A DNA stretch of 64,000 nt from Lantana camara. Taxonomy: Eukaryota; Streptophyta; Magnoliopsida; Lamiales; Verbenaceae. The stretch spans positions 32,842,501 through 32,906,500 of the forward strand of contig CM074865.1 in NCBI GenBank assembly GCA_037501455.1, given 5' to 3'. Each line of letters begins with the position of its first letter. Within the stretch, counting starts at the first letter, position 1. The position numbers and the translations under genes are program-made. Positions 42,960-53,748 of this stretch are shown piece by piece. The notes under the pieces are model-generated. The model did not search any database, had not been told where the DNA came from, and saw only the letters and a list, made by a program, of their open reading frames with translations.

Positions 42960-45873
42960 ATGGCCGATCAGCATGTAGAAGAGTTTGCCCGTGAAGTCGA
43001 AGAGATGGCCACCCAGAACTCATCCTCTCGGGATTCCTCTAGGGAGGAAGAATTGGGCGCGGCTGTTATGGCCCTAGATGGGAGAAACCCAGACGTAGTG
43101 GAACACATCTTTGAAGAGATGAACTTAGTGATGGAGGCAGAGAGGCAGGGGATGACTCTCCCAATAACTGAGAGTGCGACTCATCCCCACAGCCATACTG
43201 TGACAGTGGCAATTGCTGTTCCGGTGCCGGAAACTGAAGAAGCAGCGGGGCCCTCCGAAAGAGCCCGTGACAAAGGCAAGGGCAAGAAAACCAAGAAAGC
43301 CAAAGGGCCCAACGAGGGTGAGGGTGAGGGTGAGGGTGAGGGCATGCAAGCGACCGACCGCACCCCAGATGAGACTCCCAGTACAATAACCTTGGGGGAG
43401 ATAAAGTCCGCCATGGCCCCCATCTATTGGGATGAGCGTTTCCAATGGAGATTCCTGCTAAACACGAGCGCGCCAATCGCCCGCCGCCCGGTGAGATGGC
43501 GGTCTATATTGATGCGGTCAGCTCTGGGGGCTTGAGGTTCCCAATTCCGCTCCCCGTGGCTCATATTCTGAACGATTTGAGCCTCTGCCCCTCACAAGTC
43601 GTGCCCAATGGCCTCGCATTGATAATGAGCTTCGTGATTCTTATGAGATGCGTTGGTTACGAGCCCTACCTGTGAAATTTTAATGCTCTTCTTCAAATGG
43701 TCAGCTCGCCACACTCGTCACCTGAAGCGGGCTTCTTCTATTATATTCAAGTGAAGGCCCATTTGAGGTTAATTAACTCTCCCTCCACCACCTATGACCC
43801 GAACTGGAAGGAGAAGTTCATTTTTGTCAGGGCCCCCACAGATGAAGGTTTTGGGGTGTCCTCAGTTTGGATCTCGCATGGGAAGGGTTCGCTTGTGAAG
43901 AACCGCTTGGAACCTGCCTTCCCAAAGGGTTGGGCCAAAGGCTTGGCGGAGGCGTTGACGGACGGGGGTCGCCTGATTCGTGCCAAGGACTGGATAGACG
44001 ATGCTGAGCTTATGTTCCTCTGCGGTCTTACCAATGACCCGCATTATCTTGACAACCCTCTCGCTCGTGACTTGGAGAGAGACGGTTAGATTTTAGGGCA
44101 CTAACACGTAGATAGAAATGCTAACTTGTTTATTTCTGCACTTGTAACTTGCATATGGAGAAGTTTGTCTAAGGGTTTTTCAGCCTTGTTTCCACCTTCT
44201 TTGCAGGAGCAGCGATCTTGGAAATGGCCGCAGGAATTAGACACGCCGCCCGGTTTGCTAACGCCAACAGGCGTTAAGCCCAGTAGGAGGAACAACAACA
44301 CCCTCGAGGCCGCGGAGCGGGCAGGGGGGACGCTCGTGGTGGCCAGCATGGCGCCAGCTCGAGTACGGCTCCCGGCGCTCAAACTCAACGAGGCCGAGGG
44401 GATAGCCGAGCGGCCAATGTGGAGAACAGAGTAGTGGTGCGGCCACCTCCTCCGACAGATTCGAGGGTGGCCGACCCTCGTGAAGCTAATCAAGCGAGGT
44501 CCCAAGCCAACGTGGTGATAAGTGAGGCTCAATCGAGCGCTGATAGGCCTTCCCGCAAAAGGAAGAGGATGCCTGACACCCTCGCAATAACGGGCAAGGG
44601 AAAGCAAGTAGTTGAAGGCCCCAAGGGCAGCGGAGAAGCTTCCTCTTCAGAGGAAGAGCACCTGTGGGAGTTCGCCCATCGAGGGGACAGGAACTTCTCC
44701 GGCTCTGCGGATGGGGGCACGGTTTTGTTGAGGCCTGGGATGCTCGCTCAGATTGTCAGCGAGAATTTGTATGATGAGGCCCAATTTAATGCTGACCATA
44801 GGCACTTGTACAGTGAGTCCGTAGAGACGGTGGCCTATGATATGGTGCATGCTTTAATCTCCGTAAGTTCTCATTCCCTTGCAATTCCATTATCTCTGGT
44901 AGGTATTACTTTCCCACATTCTTACTAACACTTTCATTCTTAACAAGTGCTCCCGAGGGCCAAAAACATCCAAATGCGCGCCTCCGTTTATGCTGATCGT
45001 AAAGCCAAGTATAAGAAAATGGCGCGTGCAAACGACCCAACCCAAATCCAGGTGGAGCTGGACACGGAGAAGGCTAAGTATACTTCCCTCAAGGAGGTAT
45101 ACGAGAAGGTGGAGGAGGAAATGAAGAGGCTGAAGGATGACTTTGCGAGCGTGGAGAGCGCTCGGAGCAGCTTGAGCGACAAATTGGCCCAACTTAGTGA
45201 GGGCTATAAAAAGCTTGAGGCCGAGCGTGAAAGCTGGAAAACGAGGGCTCTGGAGGCAGAAAGGAAATTCACCGACACCATAAACTAGTGGCCCCAGAGT
45301 CTCGCGCGAGCAAACAAGGAGGCCCTCATCAAATTCTGTCATTCCAAAGGCTTCAACTTTGCGGCTTCCTTGCACTGCTTGGATGAGGCTCAAAAAGCCT
45401 TCAACTTAGTGATCGAGCAAGGCATCCTTAAAGGGCTGACGGATCCGGCTATTCGTGGGGCAGAGAACATGGGGCTCATGTTTAATGAGCGCTACGAGGA
45501 GGATAATGACGATCGTGATGATCCGGCGGACCATATCTCTGAACCGGAGTATGAATTCCTGGTCAAGCTTATCCAGGATGAGTACATGGAAACCCATCCT
45601 GTAGGAAATGCCCCCCAAGCCGCACAAAATGATCCTCCTAAAAACGAGCCCCAAGCGCCTGTCGTGGAGAATGCCCTTGTTCCAGCTGGTGAAAACGTCC
45701 CTACCCCGGCTAACGAGCCCAACGCCAATGAGCCCAACGACCAACAAGCGACTGTGAACAACAATCCTGAGCCTCCAGAAGCCCATCATCAAGAGCTAGA
45801 AGGCCCCGTTTATGGCCCAGTTGCCCAGAACATTCTGGTGGTTCTTGACGAAGACATCGCTCCTGCCGCCTGA
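42960..45873 (+). pseudogene. Antisense spliced gene of Tat element, unit 2 (broken)
   Basis: Collinear with unit 1. The N-terminal part carries a longer GGTGAG microsatellite (GEGEGEGEGM). A one-base loss near 43451 shifts the frame before the Transposase_28-like domain. TGA replaces Gln near 43673. The Trp codon lost in unit 1 is intact here (43806). Exon 2 keeps the RG-rich to Pro-rich join (QRGRGDSRAANVENRVVV) but has two stops near 44277-44287. The intron-2 donor is perfect (GTAAGT at 44863), but the acceptor region is shortened. Exon 3 reads QVLPRAKNIQMRAS, then the coiled coil, a TAG near 45286 and the tail to 45873, including a segment (about 45425-45472) deleted from unit 1. Confidence 0.7.
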
Positions 45874-45998
45874 AGTTCCTTCTATCCAGCTTTGCTTTGC
45901 AATTCTTCTGACCTTAGTTTAATGCCTTTCTTTTCATGCATTAATATTGTGGGCTTTTGAGCCCTTATTTTGTAATATCTGGCGAAAGCCTTTGAGTA

Positions 45999-46004
45999 AA
46001 TAAA
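45999..46004 (+). terminator. Polyadenylation signal of antisense gene, unit 2
   Basis: AATAAA in the same context as unit 1. Confidence 0.55.
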
Positions 46005-46192
46005 ATTTCTCCTTGCCATGATACTGTCTTTTACCTTTTTCTTAATTGCGAACTTTCACTTTACGCTTGTTGTGAACAAATCTTGTAGTAATAAGATGGT
46101 GTGTAACAAGCATAGTGAAAATCGCATTACTCAGATAGGTTTCTGACACTTGACAGTTTCTGTTAAATCCTGAAAACTTGAAAAATTTCACT

Positions 46193-46246
46193 AAGTCTTG
46201 AGTAATCATGAGGGTCTTATTGCGAGGCTGCCCCCACTCAAGACTT
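46193..46246. repeat. Single 54-nt hairpin unit, unit 2
   Basis: Perfect 11-bp stem AAGTCTTGAGT/ACTCAAGACTT around a 32-nt loop. Homologous to the first of the three copies in unit 1. Confidence 0.85.
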
Positions 46247-46665
46247 GTGTAATTTCTTCTTAATGGTGCTGTCGTTAAACGAGCGTTTTTGTTCCTGTTT
46301 GCCAGCGATCCCGTTTTCGAGCGCAAGGCGTTGTAACAAACGGCCAAGGCCTACTAGGATTTCCTTCGTATTTTCTTTCTGATTCATTAAGTTGGTTGTA
46401 AGCGTTACCAGTCTATCCCTATGAGGCCGTCCCCCCACGTGGAGTAGAGTGCTGGCAAGCGTAACCCATGTGTAATAACAGTGTTCGTCTTGGGATGGAC
46501 TACCAACCATGCTCGTAAAGACGAGGGACGTAGGTCTTATCCATTTATGTAATAACAAAAGCAGAAGTACAAAGATATTGTAAAGAATGTATTGTAACTT
46601 ACTTGAAATTTGAAGTACATAGAACCCATGAACGGGGTTGTTACATCATCGAGTCTAGAGAGCTG

Positions 46666-49600
46666 TCAAACATAAAACCGCCGGAGGTTACATGCGTTCC
46701 AAGGGCGAGGCAAGCGCTCGCCTTGAAGTGTCTCCAGGGTGTAAGTGTTGTTAGCTCTGATCTGGATGACTTTAAATGGACCCTCACAGTTGGGGTCCAA
46801 TTTCCCAACATGTTTGGACACTTCTACTTTCTTCAAAACCAAATCTGCCAACTGGAAAGTCCTTTCTCGCACACGCTTGTTGTACTATTGTGCTACAGTC
46901 GCTTTGTATCTGTGGATTTTGGCCCAGGCCTTGTCTTTTCTTTCCTCCAATAGGTCCAATTCCAGGCTTCTGTTATCTCCATTAAGCTGAGGCTCGAAGT
47001 AAGCTACACGAGCGGATTCATTTACTATCTCGGCCGGTATCATCGCTTCTGACCCATATACGAGCGCGAAAGGCGTCTCGCCTGTAGTCGCTTGTGGAGT
47101 AGTACGGTAAGCCCAGAGTGCCCCTTGTAATTCTTCTTCCCATTCACTCTTTTTGCTCTCCAGCATTGTCTTCAGATGCTGTAAAATAACCCGGTTGGTG
47201 ACTTCCGCCTGTTCGTTGGCTTGAGGATGGCCCACAGAAGTAAAGCGCTGTTCAATCCCCAACTCTGAACACCACTCTCGGGTGTCAGCTGCTATAAATT
47301 GGGATCCATTATCCGAAATGATCACCCTTGGTATCCCGTACCTGCAGATGATGTTCTTCCAAATGAAGTCCCTTACCTCCCTGAAGGTGATTTTCGCTAC
47401 GGCTTTAGCCTCGGCCAATTTGGTAAAATAATCAACAACTAAAATGACGAACTTCTTCTGTCCGACCGCGATGGGCAAGGGGCCAACAATGTCAATTCCC
47501 CACTGGTCAAAGGGCCAAGAGACATCTATGGGGATCATTTGAGCGGCTGGCAGTTGAGGGAGATTGGAGTGGAACTGGCACTTAGGGCATTTTCTGGAAA
47601 ACTCAAGGGCGTCTTGGAGAATTGAGGGCCAATAAAACCCATTTCTCAGGACTTTCTTAGCCAGCATACGCCCTCTTGAGTGATTCCCGCAGCTCCCACT
47701 GTGAATAAGTTCGAGCGTTTCCTTTGCCTGCGAGGGCCTTAGACATCTCATCGGTGGCCCTTGAAATGACTTCATTAACAGCCTTCCTTCAGAGTCTATA
47801 GAGAACCGAGGGGCCTTGTTTCTAATTTTCCGAGTCTCTACCTTGTCAGTGGGACAAACACCATCTTTAAGAAATCTGATATTATCATCAAGCCAACACG
47901 GCTCATGCGGTTCAATCATAGAGACCACCTCCTTGGAAATTCTCTCCTTGATCAAAGGCTCTTCCGTTCTAAGGAACGTGACCGAACGCTCGGAAGTGCC
48001 TTCTAATGCCGAAGCAAATTTCGATAGAGCGTCAGCGTGCTCGTTCTCTGCTCGTGGGACTTGAAGCAGATGGAATTCTTTGAATTTCCCAATGATCTCC
48101 TTGGCTTTGCTTAAGTACTGCGCCATGGTGGTTTCTCGAGCCTCATAAGTTCCCTCAATCTGGCTCGAAATTAACTGTGAATCAACATAAGCAGTAATTC
48201 TGGAAGCTCCGTTCTGAAAAGCAATTTTCAATCCTTGCACAAGGGCCTCATACTCTGCCTCATTATTGGTGACTTGAAAATCCAATCTGATTGCAAAGTC
48301 TAACTCAATCCCATTGGGGTCTCTAAGGGCTACCCCTGCTCCTCCCCCTTGTGAGGTTGAGGAACCATCCGTGTGTAGGACCCATAACCCCTCGTTCTCC
48401 TGAGCAGCGGGTTCCAACCCGAAACGTTCAACCAGCAGATCTGCTACCACCTGCGCCTGTATAGCCGTTCTGGGCTCGAAGCTTAAGTCAAACTGACTCA
48501 ACTCAATAGCCCATTTTATCAATCTTCCCGACACGTCCGGTTTGGACAACACCTGTTTCAAGGGCTGATCAGTAAGGACCGTTATTGAATGCGCTCGAAA
48601 GTAAGGCCTCAATCGCCTCGATGCATTGATGAGGGCGAACGTAAATTTTTCAATTTCCAAATACTTCTTTTCCGCCACTTGTAACGTTTTGCTCAAATGA
48701 AAAACAGGCAAGTGTTTACGTTCCTGCACGGCTATTAGCACCACGCTCGTTGCCTCGGCAGAAATGGAAAGGTACATAAATAGCCTTTCGCCTTCAACGG
48801 GCTTGGTCAGGAGCGGAGCGCTCGAAAGGTAAGCCTTCATGTCCTGCAGCGCTTTTTCACATTCGTCCGTCCAAGCAAAATTACGAGCGTTTCTCAAAAT
48901 CTTGAAGAAAGGAGGGTTTCTGTCCGCCGAGCGCGAGATGAATCTGTTCAGGGAGATGATCTTTGCCACCAACACTTGTACTTCCCGGAGATTTCGAGGG
49001 GAAGGGATCTCCAAGATAGCCTTGATTTTCTCAGGGTTGGCTTCAATTCCCCTCTGACTGACCATGTAGCCCAAGAATTTTCCCCCTCGTACTCTAAAGG
49101 TACATCTTGAAGGGTTCAACTTCATCCCATACTGGCGCAAGATGGAAAAAGTGCGCTTGAGATCGTCCAGATGTGAGTCCTGGCGCTCGCTCTTAACAAT
49201 CATGTCGTCAACGTAAACCTCCATGGATCCTCCAATTTCTTTCTTGAACATCTTATTGACGAGACGCTGATAAGTAGCTCCAGCGTTCTTGAGCCCAAAG
49301 GGCATGACTAGGAAACAAAAAATCCCCAAGTGGACAACGAATGACGTTTTGTGGTGATCCTCCGGTGCCATAAAAATTTGATAGTACCCCTGGAAGGCGT
49401 CCATCATGCTCATGAGTTCACAGCCAGTGATCGAATCCACCAATTGATCTATCTGAGGCAAAGGGTAGGGATCCTTGGGGCAGGCTTTGTTAAGATCAGT
49501 AAAATCATTACACATGCGCCATTTGTTTGCGCTCTTGGGTACCAACACTACGTTGCATAGCCATTCTGGGTACAAGATGGGCTCAATGTACTGAGCCTCT

Positions 49601-51012
49601 AGAAGTTTGTTAACTTCTTCCTCGATGACCTTCTTCCGAAAACCATGTACGTCCCGTTTCTTCTGTTTGATGGGCTTAAATGCGGGGTCCACATTGAGCC
49701 TGTGGACTATGACGCTAGGGTCAATCCCTGTAAGGTCAGATGCTTTCCATGCAAAAACGTCAATGTTTTCTCTGAGGAAGTCAATCATCATGACCTGCGA
49801 GGGCCCAGAGAGGTTGAACCTAATTTGGGTAGTTTTATCCTTGTTTCCTGGCTCTAGCTCAATGGTGAGGAACTTTTCCGAGGGCTCCATCCTTACTTCT
49901 GGGCGGGGAAGTTCGAGCGCCCTCTTTTTTCCTATCAAGCGCCCATCTTCAAGGGGCTCGCCACCCTCACGCACGTCTTCCTCTGAGGAGGATTCTTCTA
50001 CAGTTCCTGGCGGAACGTTTTCGAGGGAGCCTTTTGCGCTGGGATCTTTCTTCTTGTATAATTTGGCCCTCTTGCGCACGGGACCATCCTCATCCAGATT
50101 GGGAAAGTCAACGGTTTTCTTAGTGGACCCAATCTGGAATGTTTTCTCTGACTTAGGCTTCCTGAGGGATAGCATGTAACATTTCCAAGCCTCTCGCACA
50201 TTGCACAATACTTCTCCAATACCCTCGGGGGTAGGGAATTTGATTTTCTGATGGTAAGTGGAGATGATGGCTTTGAAATCAACGAGGGCTGGACGCCCAA
50301 TTATGATGCTATGAGGAATATCAATCTTCACTACAACATAGGTAACCATAAGCGTTTTGCGCTGCGGGGCTCGGCTAAAGGAAGTGGCCAGGCGAACCTG
50401 CCCTCGTGGGACAACCTCCAAACCACCGAAGCCAATGAGGGCTGTTTTGAGGGGTTCGAGCGGGATGTTAGCATTCATTTTTGGAAACGTAGTGTAGGGA
50501 AAATCATTAACCGAGCTTCTACTATCCACTAACACTCTCTTTACAACATGATTGTGGACATCTACGCTAACCACCATGGGGCAGTCAGAGGTTTCACCGA
50601 CTCCATGGGGCATTACAATGTGCCCTAAGTCCCTATCATCAAAACCTATTACATCGTCTTCTTTTGAGCGCTGATCATTCGCCTCCTGAATGGCGTAGAC
50701 AGATTTGGGCATGGATGGGCGTTGGTCATAACTCCGGACGTGTCTTCGCCGGGCAGCGTTAGAGTCTCCCCCAGAGGAACCTCCCGCGATCATGTTAATG
50801 ACCACGAAAGGGGTTTTTTCTTGCTCAGGAGCCTTTCCTTTGCCCCGATGGCTACTCTCCGTGGGGCCTCGCCTCCGCGGGCTTCTAGAGTGGGATGGGC
50901 TCCTTCTTCTCTCACCAGCGTGCTCGTTACAGCGTTCATCATAACGCTCTAAAATCTTGACAAATTCCTTCAGGTGGCCCCCAGCGATGAGTCTTTGAAT
51001 CTCAGCTTCCAA
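46666..51012 (-). pseudogene. pol: Pol of Tat element, unit 2 (nearly intact)
   Basis: A continuous frame of 1375 codons (51012-46885) holds protease (DSRSS at residues 163-167, where D-x-G is expected), RT (PFGLKNAG 571-578, YVDD 600-603) and RNase H (about 740-860). An archaeal-type RNase H follows with D882, E918, D944 and D994. Integrase has an HHCC finger (H1104, H1111, C1142, C1145) and DDE residues D1174, D1234 and E1270. One TAG for Gln at about 46883 separates the last 68 residues (GPFKVIQI module). The missing protease Gly in both units suggests the array was already defective. An upstream frameshift near 51075 cuts it from gag. Two RNase H domains identify the Tat lineage. Confidence 0.92.
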
Positions 51013-52835
51013 CTGGCGACATTCATCCGTATCATGCCCCTTTTGTTTGTGGAAAGCACAATATTCGTTCGAGCGCTCAAGGCCTCTGTTTCCCTAATCT
51101 TTATGGGTCTCTTGAAGAGTTTCTTATCGGAGAGGTTATAGACTTCTGAGTTTGGCCTTGTGAGCGGGATGCGCTCGAATTGTCGAGGGGGCGGGGGCGA
51201 TCTTTTGCGTTCCTGATGACGCTCTTTTTGAACAATGACTTCCCTGCCCCGCTCCTGGGGGCACTCGTTTCTTATCGGGTTGTGATGCCGGGGACCATTC
51301 GTCTCATACATATCTTCGAGCGCGAAAAACGGCTTGGTAACTTCCCTCAAGGCCATGAGGGTTCCTGGTCTTCTCTCCACAATGGCATCAACAAACTTCT
51401 TGCTCACATATTGTTTGTGATCCACAGCCTGAAAGAGCACTGGGATCAAGAAATCCATGGACGGCCTCTCCACTTGCAAGATCTCCTTGTTAAAGCGAGC
51501 GAAGAACGAGCGAAGAGACTCATTCTTGCTTTGCACTACGTTGTAAAGGGCAGTGGGCGCAGTGACTGGGCGCTTTAGAGAATTGAAGTGGTTGAGAAAA
51601 GCGTCGGCCAACTTTTTATATGAGTGTATCGAGCGCGGCGGCAGTCGCTTGTACCATTCCTAAGCCATTCCCACCAGGGAAGTGACAAAGAATTTGGCCC
51701 AGTAGTTGCTCGAGTGCTCGTAGAGATGCATCAAGTGTAGAAAATGATCCAAGTGTTCAGCTGGATCAGTTGTTCCGTCGTAGCGATTGATGGAGGTGGG
51801 GATTTTGGCCATTCCTGCTTGGGCCATCAGATCTTCTTCCACGAGAGGAGAACCCCTCGCCAAGGGATGGTACTCATAAGTGCAGAAGTTCTCCTCTTGC
51901 TCCTTATGGTGGGGGACCTGTAGCTGGTGGTCTTTGTGACGAGTGTCTCTGGCATCGGCTCGTTCATCCCTACTATGGGAGATCTGAGACCGCGCTCGAG
52001 AGAGCTATCCGACCATATCCTTTAAACCCTGCAGCTGGTCTTGCACAACCGCGAGGATATTAGGATTTACATCTCCTTCTTTGTCCCCTCGCTTGGTGGC
52101 TCGGGAAGCCCTTTTGGAGGCATGGGAGTCCCCTTCATTTTCGTTGACTCTCTCAGTGGGTTCCCTGTTCCTGTCCACGGGGGGACGCTCGTTGTCGCCC
52201 TGGTGGGGCGTCTCCTTGGCTGGCGGTTGTGGTGGTTGTGCTCTTTAGACGACCTGAGCCTCCCTAAGAGGGTAAGTTTGCAATCCGCCCAAAGGAGCGG
52301 CAGTTTGAGTGGCTTGCCCAGAGGGGAAGTACATGGAATGGAATCTTTCCCATGCCCCCTGGGCCACCTGAATCTCACATTGGGCGTAAAGAGCCCTTAG
52401 TTGCTGAGAAGTTAGGGGAGGTAACTCCACTCCTTCAATCTCCATGGGGATCACCACCGGGAGCTGGATCTGGCCGGCGTAATAGGGCTAAACCGGCGGC
52501 ACCATGATGGTGGGAGTGAGCGTGTATCCCGACAGAGGCATCATGTAGTTCTGACCTCCTGGATTCACAGGGGTATGAACCCATCGGGTCTGGGGAGGCT
52601 GTGGAAGAGTGGGGAGAGAAACTCCTTCAGCGGTGCCGGAAACTGGTGGTGCTGGCGGCACTGGTGGTGGAACTGCGGATTCTGCAAGGGGAGTCACACC
52701 TCCAGTAGGGGGTGCTCCTCCAGCAGCGACGGAAGGAGGCTGGGCTCCGCCAGCGGCGGTGGAGGGAATAACGAGGTTGGCTTCATGGGAAGTGTTATCT
52801 CCTCCTCCCACAGCTCCGGATCTCGTGGCAACCAT
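51013..52835 (-). pseudogene. gag: Gag of Tat element, unit 2
   Basis: Start MVATRSGAVGGG at 52835. Pro/Ala-rich N-terminus with a short insert relative to unit 1 near 52615-52645 (SGTAEGVSLPTL). TAG near 52486, shared with unit 1. The capsid-like domain lies near 51400-51860, with a further stop where Gln stands in unit 1 (near 51661). The zinc-knuckle region is frameshifted by a base loss near 51078. Homologous to unit 1 throughout. Confidence 0.85.
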
Positions 52836-52910
52836 GATTGTGAAGATTCTGGGTGTTCGCTTTTCAACTAGCAGAAGGAAAGAAATGGATTGAGAACTGG
52901 TTCTCCCACA

Positions 52911-52920
52911 GACGGCGCCA
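52911..52920 (-). other. Primer binding site of Tat element, unit 2
   Basis: The minus strand reads TGGCGCCGTC, then TGTGGGAG, 4 nt after the 5' LTR. Confidence 0.6.
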
Positions 52921-52924
52921 AAAA

Positions 52925-53743
52925 TGATGGGTTCTGAATATGGGTTACAGAGTCCGATCACTCTAGAATTTGTTTAGGAGGGGAAAGCCAGTTGTGGTTC
53001 GCCGGAAAAGATGGAGGTTCTACCTGCTAGGACAAACACATAGATAAAGTCAGAAGGCCAAGCTGGGGGAACTGGGCGTGATTCCCAGTTTGGCTCTCCG
53101 ACGCTCAAGTCAGATGAAGATCTGATAGAGAAAGTATTGAGTATGGAGTGGCTGTAATAGAAAGAGCTTACAGAGATGGAGATGAAGACTCCTATTTATA
53201 GTTGAGGGTCAGGGACCCTTTGGTCATTTGCGCCATGTGGTCCTGGCCGAATGTTGCCCTAACACGTGGTGTTGCGAGAGAAACCTAGGAGGAATATTCT
53301 TTGCAAAAAGCTGATGAAAGGTAGTGTTGGTAACAGTGGTAGGTGCGCGGGCATGTACGATGTGTCAGAGAGTCGTTTGGGGAGTTGGTAACGAGGGCTT
53401 GAGAGCACGCTCGTGTCAACTAAAGCCTTGGTGGCCAAGGAATCCACTAGGGGATGAGGACCAGGGCTTGTGTAATGATTTGGAGTGGAACCCTCTCTGA
53501 GGGAATGTAGCGCTCGAAGAGGGCTTCTCTTAACTGTTAATCATGCGATGTGAATGGCGCTCGTGGAAGAGCGGTAACAATGATCACGTGCAGAGGCAAC
53601 AGAGACAGCACGTGTTCTGGGAGGATAATGGCACTACGAGGGTTTCAGCGCTCGTGTATGATTGTCGTGATCGTAGGACAGGTGTCATCATCTTTGAAGT
53701 GCCACGTGTCCAAACGCGGGACGAGCGCATTTTGACCCCATCA
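52925..53743 (-). mobile_element. Tat array LTR 3 (5' LTR of unit 2)
   Basis: 819 bp, flanked outside by CATAC (53744-53748). It differs from LTRs 1 and 2 at a few percent of positions by eye. Confidence 0.92.
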
Positions 53744-53748
53744 CATAC

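Larger units (their letters stand above)
45874..46665. other. Non-coding stretch between antisense gene and pol, unit 2
   Basis: Polyadenylation signal, a single hairpin unit, and untranslated sequence up to the pol stop. About 160 bp shorter than unit 1, mainly because of fewer hairpin copies. Confidence 0.6.
29974..53743 (-). mobile_element. Tat-lineage Ty3/Gypsy tandem array, LTR-int-LTR-int-LTR
   Basis: Three 819-bp LTRs (29974-30792, 41505-42323, 52925-53743) enclose two collinear internal regions of about 10.6-10.7 kb. Only the outermost ends carry a target duplication (CATAC), so the middle LTR is shared. Each unit has minus-strand gag-pol with RT, RNase H, a second archaeal-type RNase H and integrase. 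This domain set marks the Tat lineage. Downstream of pol each unit has a plus-strand spliced gene. The two units differ by several percent and by many independent breaks. Confidence 0.93.
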
